This document shows, in pieces, positions 43,000-52,334 of a stretch of DNA of 64,000 nucleotides; the stretch's first letter is position 1; each line of letters starts with the position of its first letter. The DNA lies in NCBI RefSeq assembly GCF_021556395.1, contig NZ_JAKGCS010000005.1, positions 94,628 to 158,627 on the forward strand, in the 5' to 3' direction. Below the pieces are notes generated by a model. It had not been told where the DNA came from. It saw only the letters and a list, made by a program, of their open reading frames with translations, and made no database searches. The position numbers and the translations under genes were made by a program. The stretch comes from Acuticoccus kalidii (GTDB lineage Bacteria > Pseudomonadota > Alphaproteobacteria > Rhizobiales > Amorphaceae).

Positions 43000-45900
43000 G
43001 TGAAAAAGCTCCTCCTGACGCTCCTGGTCCTGAGCCTCACCTCCGTCGGCTTCGCGGTCGCGCAGGACGATGCGGAAAAGTCCCGCTTCGTTCGCTTCGT
43101 GGAACGGCAGATCTCGACGCCCGACCGGCAGATCAGCCTCGGTCAGATCAACGGCGCGCTCTCCTCCGACGTGCGCATCTCCTACATCACCATCGCCGAC
43201 CGCGAGGGCGTCTGGCTGCGCATCAACGACGTGCACATGGTGTGGTCGCGCCTCGCGCTGCTGCGCGGCCGTCTGTCGATCAACAGCCTCGAAGCCTCCT
43301 CGATCGACATCACCCGCACGCCGCTCCCCAACGAGAACGACCAGCCGCTCGAAGAGGGCGCGGAGTTCGCCGTGCCGGAGCTTCCGGTCTCTGTCCTCCT
43401 TGAAAAGCTCGCCGTGCCGGAGGTGAAGATCGCGGAAGGCGTCATCGGCCCGGCCGCGGATCTCAGCGTCGACGGCAGCATCCGCCTCGGCAGCGGCGAT
43501 CTCGAGGCCAAGCTCGACATCGAGCGCCGCGACCGGCCGGGAACGCTCGCGATCGACACGAGCTTCAGCAACTCCTCCCGTCAGCTCGCGATCGACGTCG
43601 TCGTCTCCGAGCCGGCCGACGGCGTCCTCGCCAACGCGATGTCGATCGAAGGCAAGCCGCCGATCGTCTTCGAGGTGAAGGGCGAAGGCCCGCTCTCCGA
43701 TTTCGTCGCGCAGATCCGCCTCGACGCCGATCAGCGCACGCTGGTGTCGGGCACGACGACGCTGACCCAGTCGAATGGCGGCCTGCGCGCCCTCGTCGAC
43801 ATCGAGGGTGATCTCTCGCCGCTCGTTGCGAACCTTTACGATCCGCTGGTGGCCGGCGGCTCGCGCGTGAAACTCGACCTCATGCGCCAGGACAGCGGCG
43901 CGATGGAGATCTCCGAGGGCTCGCTCGAAAGCGGCGTCGCCTCGCTGACCTTCGCAGCGTCGGTCGGCGCCGATGGCGTCCCCACGCGTCTGTCGGTCAA
44001 GGGCGATATGCGCGGCCAGGACGGCGGGCCGATCGCGCTGCCGGGCGGTGGCGGCGACGCGACGATCCGCGAAGCGACCATCGATATCGGCCTCGGCGGC
44101 AACCAGGGGGACGCCTTCAACGCGACGATCGCGTTCACCGATCTCGACACGCCGACGATCAGCACCCCGAGTGCGCGCATCGAGGCGACCGGCACGGCCG
44201 CGAACCTGTCTGATGCCGCGAACCGCGTCGTCACCTTCAAGGTGACGGGCGGGGCGGACGAGCTGAATTCCGACGATGGCGGCATCGCCGACGCCATCGG
44301 CACGGCGATCAACCTCAACGCATCGGGCCGTTGGCAGACCGGCCAGGCCGTCTCGATCGACGTCGCGGAGATTTCGTCCGACAATCTGAGCGCGAGCTTT
44401 CAGGGGACGGTCGGCGACGCGGTCGACGGCAATTATCGGCTGACCGCCGCCAATCTCGCCGCCTTCTCGGGGATCGCGAACCGCGAGCTCGGCGGCTCGA
44501 TCGATCTCGGCGCGCAGGGCACCATCGGTTTCGACGGCACGCTGTCGCTCGCGATCGACGCCCAGACCGACAATCTCGCCGCCGGCATCGAAGCGGTCGA
44601 CGGGCTTCTCGCCGGGACGACGACGCTGACGGGCCGCGCCGCGAAGACGGCTGACGGCTTCTCCTTCGAGGCCTTCCGGGTCGCGAACGATCAGCTCGAC
44701 GTCACCGTCGACGGCGACGTCACCGAGGCGGTCGCCGATCTCAAGGCCGAGGCGGCGCTCGCCGACCTTTCGGCGGTGAGCGACAAGGCGTCCGGCCGGA
44801 TCGAGGCCAATCTCACCATCTCCGGCCAGCCCTCCAATCCCACCATCGCCGCGCGCATCACGAGCCCCGTGCTCACCCTCGACCAGCAGGAGCTGCGCGA
44901 GCTCGACGTCGCGTTCGACGGCACGTTCGATCGCGACAGCGCGATCCAGGGCGACGTCGACGGCACCCTCGCGGTCAGCGGCACGTTCCAGAACGAGCCT
45001 CTGCGCCTCAACACGCGGCTCGATACCGGCGATGGCCTGCGCGCGCTGCGCGGCCTCATCATCGAGATTGCGGGGGCGACCGCGGAAGGGTCGATCGCGC
45101 TGCGCAATACGGGCCTCGTCGAAGGCGATCTCCTGCTCGACGTCCCGGACCTCGCGCGGCTCGCCCCGCTCGCCCTCACCGAGGCCGAGGGCAGCCTGTC
45201 GGGCACCGTGCAGCTCTCGATCAATGACGGTCGCCAGGGCGTCGATCTCGACGCGGAGGCACGGCAGATCTCCGTCGCGGGCGTCTCGCTCTCCTACGCC
45301 GATATCGATCTTGCGGTCGACGACGCGCTCGGCATTCCTTCCCTCGACGGGACGGCGAACGTGCGCACCCTCAAGGTCGCCGGGTTCGATATCCGCACCG
45401 CCGACCTCACGGCGCGGCGGGACGGGGAGGCGACCAACCTCAATCTCAGCGCCGATCTCGGCACCGGCACGCTGTCCGCCAATGGCAGCCTCGCCCGCTC
45501 CGAAGGCGGCTTTACCGCCGGACTCGAGTCCTTCCTCCTCTCACGGGACGGTTTCGCCGCGCGGCTCAGCGCGCCGACCACGGTGACCGTCGCGAGTGGC
45601 ACCGTCACGATCGGCGACACGAACCTGTCCATCGGCGACGGGTCGGTCTCGGTCGCCGGCACGCTGGGCGACGATCTCGACCTGCGGGCCCAACTCGCGC
45701 AGCTCCCTCTGTCGATCGCGAACCTCGTGCGCGCCGATCTCGGCGTCGGGGGCACCGTTTCGGGCGACCTCACTTTGTCCGGCACGCGCTCCGAGCCGAC
45801 GGCGAACGCCTCACTCACGGCGACCGGCGTCACCGCCGCGATGCTGCGCGATCGCGGGATCGCGCCGCTCAACCTGTCGGCCGATGCCTCTTATGCTGAC

Positions 45901-48192
45901 GGCACCGCGACCATCCGCCAGTTCGAGACACGGATCGGCAGCGGCGAGATCATCGCCTCCGGCACCGTCGGCGAGACGCTCGACCTCACCGTCGACATGA
46001 CGACCTTGCCGCTCGCCCTCGCGAACGCCTTCGTCCCGAATTACGACATTTCCGGCACCGCCTCCGGCAAGGCGACGGTGACGGGCTCGCTCGACGATCC
46101 GGCCGCCGATTTCGACCTTCGCGTCGACAACGCCAACGCGGCGCCGCTGCGCGCCTCGGGCGTCGGCGCGGTCAATGCGCGCGTCGCGGGCCGCTATGCC
46201 GACGAGTCGGCGACGCTCTCCACCGCCGAGGTGCGGATCGGCTCCGGTCTCATCACCGCGACCGGCACCGTCGGCAGCCGGCTCGACGTGACCGCGCGGC
46301 TCCAGAACCTGCCGCTCGCGGTGGCGAACGGCTTCCAGTCCGATCTCGGCCTTTCCGGCACCCTGTCGGGCGAGGTGCAGGCGAGCGGCTCGATCGAGCG
46401 GCCGCAGGTGCGGTTCCGCGTCGATGCGCCGTCGGTCTCGGCCGCGGCGCTCAACGGCTCCGGGGTGGGCATGATCTCGCTGACCGCCGCCGGCACCTTC
46501 GACCGCGGCACCGTCAGCATCTCGAATGCGCTGGTCCGCGCCGGCGGCGGCGAGGTGCGCGCGACGGGCAGCGTCGGCCGCCGTCTCGATCTCAACGTGA
46601 ACCTGTCGAACCTTCCCGTGGCGCTCGCCAACGCCGTGCAGCCCGATCTCGGCCTCACCGGCCGCCTCAACGGCCAGGCCCAGGCGCGCGGCTCGGTGGA
46701 GAACCCGCAGGCGACCTTCTCCCTCGGCGTCGACGGCTTCTCCTCGACCCAACTCGCCAGCGTGAATGTCGGCCCGCTGACGATCCGCACCGAAGGCCGG
46801 TTCGCCAACAACCGGGTCGAGATCAGAAACGCCACCGCGAACGGCTCGGGCCTCAATGTGGAGGCGTCGGGAACGGTGCCGCTCGCCGGTTCCGGGCTCG
46901 ATGTGCGGGTGCGCGCTGACGCCGCTCTCGTCATCGCCCAGCGCTTCCTCGCCGATCGCGGCACGCTCCTCAGCGGTCAGGTCGTCGCGGACGTTCGCGT
47001 TACCGGCTCGCTCGACGCACCGAACATCAACGGCTCGGTGCGCGGCAGCGACATCACGGTGCGCGATCCCGACACCAGCTTCGTGATGACCAACGGCGCG
47101 ATCGCCGCCAATCTCGACGGCAACCGTGTCGTTCTCGAACGCGTGTCGGGCAATCTCGGCGACGGGACGGTGGTCGTGTCGGGCACCGTCGGCCTCAATG
47201 ACGGCTTCCCCGCCGACCTCACGATTACGGCCCGCAATGCGCGCTATGCCGATGGCCGGCTCTTCGCCATCATCTTCAACGGCGATCTCAGGGTGAACGG
47301 GCGCCTCACCGTCGATCCGGCGATCGTCGGCCGGGTGGACATCGACCGGGCCGAGATCACCGTGCCGGAAAGCCTCAACGGGACGACGGCGCTCATCGAG
47401 GTGAGCCATGTCGATCCCTCGCGGGCGGTGCTGGAGACGCTGCGCCGCGCGAAGGCGGGCCCCTATGCGAACGTGCAGGAGGGGGGCGCATCGGGCTCCG
47501 GTGTCCAGCTCGACGTGACGATTTCCGCGCCGCGCCGCCTCTTCGTCCGCGGCCGCGGCATCGACGCCGAGTTCGGCGGCGAGCTGCGCGTCACGGGTCC
47601 GTCGAACAACATCGCGCCGGTCGGCCGGTTCGACCTCATCCGCGGCCGGCTCAACATCTTGAACCAGCGCATCGTCTTCACCGAAGGCTCGGTGACGCTG
47701 CTCGGCGATCTCGATCCGACGATCCGCCTCGTCGCGGAAACCCGCAAGGGCGATGTCGTCGTGCGGGTCACCGTGTCCGGCCAGGCGAGCGATCCGACGG
47801 TCGAGTTCAGCTCCGAGCCGGATCTGCCGCAGGACGAAGTCCTCGCGCAGCTCCTCTTCGGGACGAGTATCGAAGATCTGTCCGCCTTCCAGCTCGCACA
47901 GCTCGCCGCGGCCGTGGCCGAGCTCGCCGGCGGTGGCGGTGGTCCGAACATCCTCGAGCAGGTCCGCGTCTTCTCCGGGCTCGACAATCTCGAGATCGTC
48001 ACCACGGAGGATGGCGGCACTTCGGCGCAGGCCGGCCGTTACATTGCCGACAATGTTTATCTCGGTGTGCGGGCCGGCGCGGAGTCCTCCGGCGTCACGC
48101 TGAACCTCGATGTGACGCGAAACCTCAGAATTCGCGGGGAGGCCATGACCGACGAAACGTCGATCGGTGTTTTCTACGAACGAGAGTATTAG
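43000..48192 (+). CDS. tamB: Translocation/assembly protein TamB (AsmA-like, DUF490)
   Basis: A 1730-residue protein with an N-terminal signal anchor (about 3-22), a very long repetitive beta-rich body built of VTGSLDxP/ASGTVG-like repeats (the hydrophobic groove of AsmA-like bridge proteins), and the conserved C-terminal DUF490 domain (VDIDRAEITVPE, FDLIRGRLNILNQ, DLPQDEVLAQLLFG). It spans the periplasm to TamA and probably moves phospholipid to the outer membrane. GTG start at 43000 with a perfect GGAGGA upstream. The internal repeats make length variation likely between strains. Confidence 0.93.
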   Translation: MKKLLLTLLVLSLTSVGFAVAQDDAEKSRFVRFVERQISTPDRQISLGQINGALSSDVRISYITIADREGVWLRINDVHMVWSRLALLRGRLSINSLEASSIDITRTPLPNENDQPLEEGAEFAVPELPVSVLLEKLAVPEVKIAEGVIGPAADLSVDGSIRLGSGDLEAKLDIERRDRPGTLAIDTSFSNSSRQLAIDVVVSEPADGVLANAMSIEGKPPIVFEVKGEGPLSDFVAQIRLDADQRTLVSGTTTLTQSNGGLRALVDIEGDLSPLVANLYDPLVAGGSRVKLDLMRQDSGAMEISEGSLESGVASLTFAASVGADGVPTRLSVKGDMRGQDGGPIALPGGGGDATIREATIDIGLGGNQGDAFNATIAFTDLDTPTISTPSARIEATGTAANLSDAANRVVTFKVTGGADELNSDDGGIADAIGTAINLNASGRWQTGQAVSIDVAEISSDNLSASFQGTVGDAVDGNYRLTAANLAAFSGIANRELGGSIDLGAQGTIGFDGTLSLAIDAQTDNLAAGIEAVDGLLAGTTTLTGRAAKTADGFSFEAFRVANDQLDVTVDGDVTEAVADLKAEAALADLSAVSDKASGRIEANLTISGQPSNPTIAARITSPVLTLDQQELRELDVAFDGTFDRDSAIQGDVDGTLAVSGTFQNEPLRLNTRLDTGDGLRALRGLIIEIAGATAEGSIALRNTGLVEGDLLLDVPDLARLAPLALTEAEGSLSGTVQLSINDGRQGVDLDAEARQISVAGVSLSYADIDLAVDDALGIPSLDGTANVRTLKVAGFDIRTADLTARRDGEATNLNLSADLGTGTLSANGSLARSEGGFTAGLESFLLSRDGFAARLSAPTTVTVASGTVTIGDTNLSIGDGSVSVAGTLGDDLDLRAQLAQLPLSIANLVRADLGVGGTVSGDLTLSGTRSEPTANASLTATGVTAAMLRDRGIAPLNLSADASYADGTATIRQFETRIGSGEIIASGTVGETLDLTVDMTTLPLALANAFVPNYDISGTASGKATVTGSLDDPAADFDLRVDNANAAPLRASGVGAVNARVAGRYADESATLSTAEVRIGSGLITATGTVGSRLDVTARLQNLPLAVANGFQSDLGLSGTLSGEVQASGSIERPQVRFRVDAPSVSAAALNGSGVGMISLTAAGTFDRGTVSISNALVRAGGGEVRATGSVGRRLDLNVNLSNLPVALANAVQPDLGLTGRLNGQAQARGSVENPQATFSLGVDGFSSTQLASVNVGPLTIRTEGRFANNRVEIRNATANGSGLNVEASGTVPLAGSGLDVRVRADAALVIAQRFLADRGTLLSGQVVADVRVTGSLDAPNINGSVRGSDITVRDPDTSFVMTNGAIAANLDGNRVVLERVSGNLGDGTVVVSGTVGLNDGFPADLTITARNARYADGRLFAIIFNGDLRVNGRLTVDPAIVGRVDIDRAEITVPESLNGTTALIEVSHVDPSRAVLETLRRAKAGPYANVQEGGASGSGVQLDVTISAPRRLFVRGRGIDAEFGGELRVTGPSNNIAPVGRFDLIRGRLNILNQRIVFTEGSVTLLGDLDPTIRLVAETRKGDVVVRVTVSGQASDPTVEFSSEPDLPQDEVLAQLLFGTSIEDLSAFQLAQLAAAVAELAGGGGGPNILEQVRVFSGLDNLEIVTTEDGGTSAQAGRYIADNVYLGVRAGAESSGVTLNLDVTRNLRIRGEAMTDETSIGVFYEREY

Positions 48193-48340
48193 GATTTTGA
48201 AAGATTAGATTTATTCCAGCTCAAACTGGATAAGCCGACAGATTGGTTTTAGTTGAATTCTTGATTTTTTCGGCGATGTTGACCGGTCTATTGCATAGCG
48301 ATACCTCCCCGCGCAACGAAATCGAGCAGGGGAAGTTTCC

Positions 48341-49351
48341 ATGCAACGGCACCTTCTGTCCGCCATTGCCCTGATCGCGATGGCCTCGCCGGCCTTCGCG
48401 CAGGGAGAGGTGAACATTTATTCGTCGCGTCACTACGACACCGACGACGCCCTCTATAGCGACTTCGAGGAAAGCACCGGCATCACCGTGAACCGGATCG
48501 AGGACGACGCGAACGTCCTCATGGAACGGATGCGGTCGGAAGGTGAGCTCGGCGCGGCGGACGTCTTCATCACCGTCGACGCGGCGCGCATCGCCATCGC
48601 CGACAATGGGGGCCTGCTCCAGCCGATGGGGTCTGAGGTCGTCAACGAAAAGGTGCCGGCCGAGCTTCGCAGCGCGGACGACAATTGGACCGCGATCTCG
48701 ACCCGCGCCCGCCTGATCTTCTTCGACAAGGACGGCGTCGAGAACCCGCCCCAGACGTACCAGGATCTCGCCGATCCGCAGTATGAGGGGATGATCTGCA
48801 CGCGCTCTTCGTCGAACACCTACATGCTCTCCCTGCTCGGCTCGATCATCGCCCATGAGGGCGAAGAGGCCGCGCGCGAATGGGCCGAGGGCGTGAAGAA
48901 CAACCTCGCCCGCGATCCGCAGGGCGGCGACACCGATCAGCTTCGCGGCATCATCTCCGGCGAGTGCCCGATCGCGGTGGCGAACCACTATTATTATGCG
49001 CGCGGTCTGCGCAACGAGGTGGCCGGCCTCACCGAGGGCATCGATCAGATCGGCATCGTCTTCCCGAACCAGGAGACCACCGGCACGCACGTCAACATCT
49101 CCGCCGCCGGGATCGCGGCGAACGCCCCGAACGTCGACAATGCGCGGGCCTTCATCGAGTATCTTCTGACGCCGCGCGCGCAGGAGCTGATCGCCAACGG
49201 CAATGACGAGTATCCGGTCGTCGAGGGCGTCGAGGCGGCGCCTGAAGTTCTGGAGCTCGGCGATTTCAAGCGCGACGAGCTCAATGTCGGCGAGTTCGGC
49301 AACTTCTCCGACGAGGCGCAGCGCATCTACAACGAAGTCGGCTACAAGTAA
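48341..49351 (+). CDS. Fe(3+) ABC transporter substrate-binding protein (FbpA type)
   Basis: A 336-residue periplasmic binding protein with a signal peptide (AFA-QG, near residue 21). NIYSSRHYDTD binds at the cleft and NHYYYARGL carries the tyrosine pair that binds ferric iron. No permease or ATPase gene is adjacent, so the transporter partners are elsewhere. The 148-bp AT-rich upstream region would hold the promoter; it contains a short inverted repeat TCCAG/CTGGA that may end tamB. I saw no clear Irr or RirA box. Followed by a terminator. Confidence 0.9.
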   Translation: MQRHLLSAIALIAMASPAFAQGEVNIYSSRHYDTDDALYSDFEESTGITVNRIEDDANVLMERMRSEGELGAADVFITVDAARIAIADNGGLLQPMGSEVVNEKVPAELRSADDNWTAISTRARLIFFDKDGVENPPQTYQDLADPQYEGMICTRSSSNTYMLSLLGSIIAHEGEEAAREWAEGVKNNLARDPQGGDTDQLRGIISGECPIAVANHYYYARGLRNEVAGLTEGIDQIGIVFPNQETTGTHVNISAAGIAANAPNVDNARAFIEYLLTPRAQELIANGNDEYPVVEGVEAAPEVLELGDFKRDELNVGEFGNFSDEAQRIYNEVGYK

Positions 49352-49389
49352 GCCGCCTGCGACATTATCGGCCGCGGCCGATCGAGACG

Positions 49390-49420
49390 CGCCGTCCCTC
49401 TCGATGAGGGGCGGCGTTTT
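49390..49420 (+). terminator. Terminator after the iron-binding protein gene
   Basis: CGCCGTCCCTC (49390-49400) and GAGGGGCGGCG (49406-49416) form an 11-bp stem with one wobble pair and a TCGAT loop, followed by TTTT. Confidence 0.85.
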
Positions 49421-49492
49421 ATTGCCAGTCCCCCGCAATTTGGACCCATGCCATTGACGGCGCCGCCCCAACGGCGACGATGGTCCGAACAA

Positions 49493-49524
49493 AATTGCCG
49501 CTCCTCGTTCGGGGAGCGGTAATT
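49493..49524. promoter_or_regulatory. Inverted repeat upstream of the GbsR/MarR gene
   Basis: AATTGCCGCTCC (49493-49504) and GGAGCGGTAATT (49513-49524), 11 of 12 positions matching, 109 bp before the regulator start codon. Possible autoregulatory operator. Confidence 0.4.
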
Positions 49525-49632
49525 TCTTGCAACATTCGAAGCGACTTCAGCCAAGCGACACCCGGATGGGGTAGCATGTGGCGAGTGGTCCAGCGCGCCG
49601 CCCCGCGGTGTCGCGACGTCGACGGAGGTGCC

Positions 49633-50235
49633 GTGAAGCTTCCCCCCTTGCAAGAGGAATTCGTCCTCCATTTCGGAGAGATGGGGTCGCGCTGGGGCAT
49701 CAACCGCACGGTGGGCCAGATCTATGCGCTGTTGTTCGTCACCGAGCGGCCGTTGAACGCGGAGGAGATCACCGACCTTCTCGGCTTCTCGCGGTCCAAC
49801 GTGTCGATGGGGCTCAAGGAGCTGCAGGGGTGGAATCTCGTCCGCCTCAAGCACTTCGCAGGGGATCGGCGGGAGTATTTCACCACGCCGAGCGATTTGT
49901 GGGAGATCGTTCGCACCCTGGTGGAGGAGCGCAAGCGCCGGGAGATCGACCCGACCCTCTCCAAACTGCGCGAATTGCAGCTTTCGGACGAGACGAGCAC
50001 CGACGAGGTCTATGCCCGCCAGCGCATCGAGGAGCTGACCGGGCTGATCGAGTTGTTGACCGGCTGGTACAACGACATGAACCGGCTGGAGACGGAGCGA
50101 CTCGTCCAGCTCCTCTCGCTGGGCGCGAAGGTGCAGGATCTCGTGTCGAAGGCCGGCCATGTCTTGCCCCTGTCGCGTCGCCGGAAGGGACAGGACGGCC
50201 CTGACAGAGACCTGCCCGGCGCCGACAAAGGCTGA
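49633..50235 (+). CDS. GbsR/MarR family transcriptional regulator
   Basis: A 200-residue winged-helix regulator: a helix-turn-helix at about 35-75 (LNAEEITDLLGFSRSNVSMGLKEL) and wing RLKHFAGDRREYF, then a long helical dimerisation part. GbsR-like proteins often repress compatible-solute or membrane-transport genes. GTG 49633 is chosen for the GGAGG 5 nt upstream; the frame extends upstream to 49480 with low-quality sequence. Its target is not evident from the neighbours. Confidence 0.87.
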   Translation: MKLPPLQEEFVLHFGEMGSRWGINRTVGQIYALLFVTERPLNAEEITDLLGFSRSNVSMGLKELQGWNLVRLKHFAGDRREYFTTPSDLWEIVRTLVEERKRREIDPTLSKLRELQLSDETSTDEVYARQRIEELTGLIELLTGWYNDMNRLETERLVQLLSLGAKVQDLVSKAGHVLPLSRRRKGQDGPDRDLPGADKG

Positions 50236-50315
50236 CCGCCGCGATCGGGCCGACACGGGCGACGTCCGCGAACCGTGTTGGCCGTTCGTGCGGACGAACC
50301 CCGCCTTGCCCATAC

Positions 50316-51134
50316 TCAGGCACGTGTGCGCGAGGCGTCGATCTCGGCCGCGAGCTGCCGGCACTTGGCGCCCGCCCATTCGTGCGCGTCGGCACCGAAC
50401 AGCAGCCGCCGCGCCGGGGAGGGAGACGACGCCTCGGCGACGATCAGCGCGGAAAGCGCCTCGGGATCGTTCTGCTGGGCGCCGTTCGCCTGCGCGATGA
50501 AGGCGCGGAACGCGGACACCGGCTCGGCATAGTCCGCAATGTCGATATCGCCTTGCCGCGCGGTGGACGGATTAAGGAAGTTCGTGCGCATCATCCCCGG
50601 TTCCACGATGAGGGAGCGGATGCCGAGCGGTGCGATTTCTTCCGCAAGGCCCTCCATCCAGCCTTCGAGCGCGAATTTGGACGCCGCATAGACCGACCCA
50701 CCGGGATTCGAGACGAGGCCGTTCACCGACGAGATGGTCACCACGAGGCCCGAGCGCTGCCGGCGCATCGTGGGGAGCACCGCGCGCGCGACGTTCATCG
50801 CTCCGAAGAGATTGATCTCGAACTGCCGGCGCACGTCCTCCTGCGGGATCGTCTCGAACCATCCGAGCTGCGCGCGACCGGCGTTGTTGACCAGCACGTC
50901 GATCCGGCCGAACGCCGCGATGGCCGCATCATGCGCCCTCGCCGCCGCGCGGGGGTCGGTCACGTCGAGCGGGAGGACGAGCAGGCTGTTTTCCGCAGCG
51001 GACAGGCTTTCGCCCAGCCCCTCGATGGACCGGCTGGTCGCGACGACCTTGTCGCCGGCGGCCAATGCATCGCGGGCGAGCAGATATCCCAGTCCCCCGC
51101 CGGCTCCGGTGATGAACCATACCGTGTCGGTCAT
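50316..51134 (-). CDS. Short-chain dehydrogenase/reductase
   Basis: A 272-residue classical SDR: TGAGGGLG cofactor loop (about 9-16), NNAG (about 88), the catalytic Ser in TISSVNG and YAASK. The substrate pocket gives no clue to the substrate. Divergent from a LysR regulator across 97 bp, so it is probably the target of that regulator. Confidence 0.9.
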   Translation of the reverse strand: MTDTVWFITGAGGGLGYLLARDALAAGDKVVATSRSIEGLGESLSAAENSLLVLPLDVTDPRAAARAHDAAIAAFGRIDVLVNNAGRAQLGWFETIPQEDVRRQFEINLFGAMNVARAVLPTMRRQRSGLVVTISSVNGLVSNPGGSVYAASKFALEGWMEGLAEEIAPLGIRSLIVEPGMMRTNFLNPSTARQGDIDIADYAEPVSAFRAFIAQANGAQQNDPEALSALIVAEASSPSPARRLLFGADAHEWAGAKCRQLAAEIDASRTRA

Positions 51135-51214
51135 TGTCCGCTCCTCGTTCGTGGTGAGCGGATATTAGTGCATCGATGGAGTGGGCGATTAGGGGTTGGG
51201 AAATTGACGGATCA

Positions 51215-51229
51215 AGTAGTATGGCTACT
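51215..51229. promoter_or_regulatory. Small inverted repeat before the LysR gene
   Basis: AGTAG-TATGG-CTACT ends 2 bp before the LysR ATG. A second inverted repeat (CCGCTC ... GAGCGG) lies next to the SDR start. Possible LysR-type sites; weak evidence. Confidence 0.3.
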
Positions 51230-51231
51230 GA

Positions 51232-52140
51232 ATGGATCCGCGGATGTTCTCCGATCTCGTCATCTTCCACCGCGTTGCCGCTGAGCGCAGCTTCACCGCC
51301 GCGGCGCGCAGTCTCGGCGTAACCCAGTCCGCCGTCAGCCAGACCGTGAAGCGCCTCGAAGGCGAGCTCGGGGTCAGGTTGCTGTCCCGCTCGACGCGCA
51401 GCCTCGCTCCGACGGCGGCGGGTGAACGCCTGCTCGACACGCTCGTGCCGGTCATCGCGGAGCTCGATGCCGAAATCGAGGACCTTGAAAAGCTGCGCGA
51501 GCAACCGGGTGGGCGGCTGCGGGTGACGTGCGGAAAACATGCCGCCGCTACGCTCGTCTGGCCGGCCTTCTCGCGCCTGATGACGGCCCATCCCGAGATC
51601 GACGGCGAATTGAGCGTCGAGAACCGGCACGTCGATATCGTGGCCGAGCGGTTCGACATCGGGGTACGCTTGCGCGAGGATTTGGAGATGGACATGGTCG
51701 CCGTGCCGGTCGGGCGACCGCTGAGGGCGGTCGTCGTGGGCGCGGCGCGGTATCTCGATACCTGCGAGCCGCCGCGCACACCGCGCGAGCTCTCGGCGCA
51801 TCGCTGCATCGGGTATAGAAATGCCGGAGGCACCCTGTCGCCGTGGTCGTTCGAGAAAGACGGGCGCGCCGAGACGGTGAAGGTCGCGCCGTCCGTCATC
51901 GTCAATGACGGTGACGCGCTCGTCGGAGCGGCCTCAGCGGGAATGGGCCTTGCTTATATGCTCGAGGACCTTGCCGCGCCCGCCCTGAAGGACGGCCGTC
52001 TCGTCGATGTGCTCGCCGACTGGTGTCCGCATTTTCCAGGCTATCACGCCTTCTATTCGAGCCGGCGCCAACCGACCCGCGCCTTTACCTTGTTTCTCGA
52101 CCACCTACGGCAGGCAAGCCGGGAGCGGATCGACGGGTGA
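51232..52140 (+). CDS. LysR family transcriptional regulator
   Basis: A 302-residue protein with an N-terminal helix-turn-helix (FTAAARSLGVTQSAVSQTVKRLEGELGVRLLSRSTR, about 21-55) and a C-terminal periplasmic-binding-like effector domain. It resembles the CrgA/DsdC-like LysR branch that controls a divergent oxidoreductase. It probably regulates the SDR gene next to it. No clear Shine-Dalgarno is seen before the ATG. The effector is unknown. Confidence 0.9.
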   Translation: MDPRMFSDLVIFHRVAAERSFTAAARSLGVTQSAVSQTVKRLEGELGVRLLSRSTRSLAPTAAGERLLDTLVPVIAELDAEIEDLEKLREQPGGRLRVTCGKHAAATLVWPAFSRLMTAHPEIDGELSVENRHVDIVAERFDIGVRLREDLEMDMVAVPVGRPLRAVVVGAARYLDTCEPPRTPRELSAHRCIGYRNAGGTLSPWSFEKDGRAETVKVAPSVIVNDGDALVGAASAGMGLAYMLEDLAAPALKDGRLVDVLADWCPHFPGYHAFYSSRRQPTRAFTLFLDHLRQASRERIDG

Positions 52141-52243
52141 ACCGCCCGTGCCCGCAGGCGACCCGGCCGACCATGTCGCGAGTGGGGCGCTCACGGTCTG
52201 GAGGCCTAAGTCGAGGCACAGCGAACCGGCACGCTTTGCGGAC

Positions 52244-52271
52244 AAAAAAAACGGCCCCGCGTGGAGCCGTT
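52244..52271 (-). terminator. Terminator of rpoH
   Basis: On the minus strand AACGGCTCC and GGGGCCGTT form a stem (52250-52271) followed by a run of about seven T (52244-52250). It lies 64 bp past the rpoH stop. Confidence 0.88.
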
Positions 52272-52334
52272 CGATCCGTCAGCCGGGTCGTCCCCTCATG
52301 ATCCGCCGGATGGTCCGGCGGATCCGTCGCGGCC

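Noticed and set aside
45811..47409. Minus-strand open frame of about 530 codons
   Set aside because: Mirror frame of tamB; His/Arg/Ala-rich with no domain.
48193..48340. Irr or RirA iron box upstream of the FbpA-type gene
   Set aside because: The AT-rich spacer has TTTTAGTTGAATTC-like text but no convincing match to either consensus.
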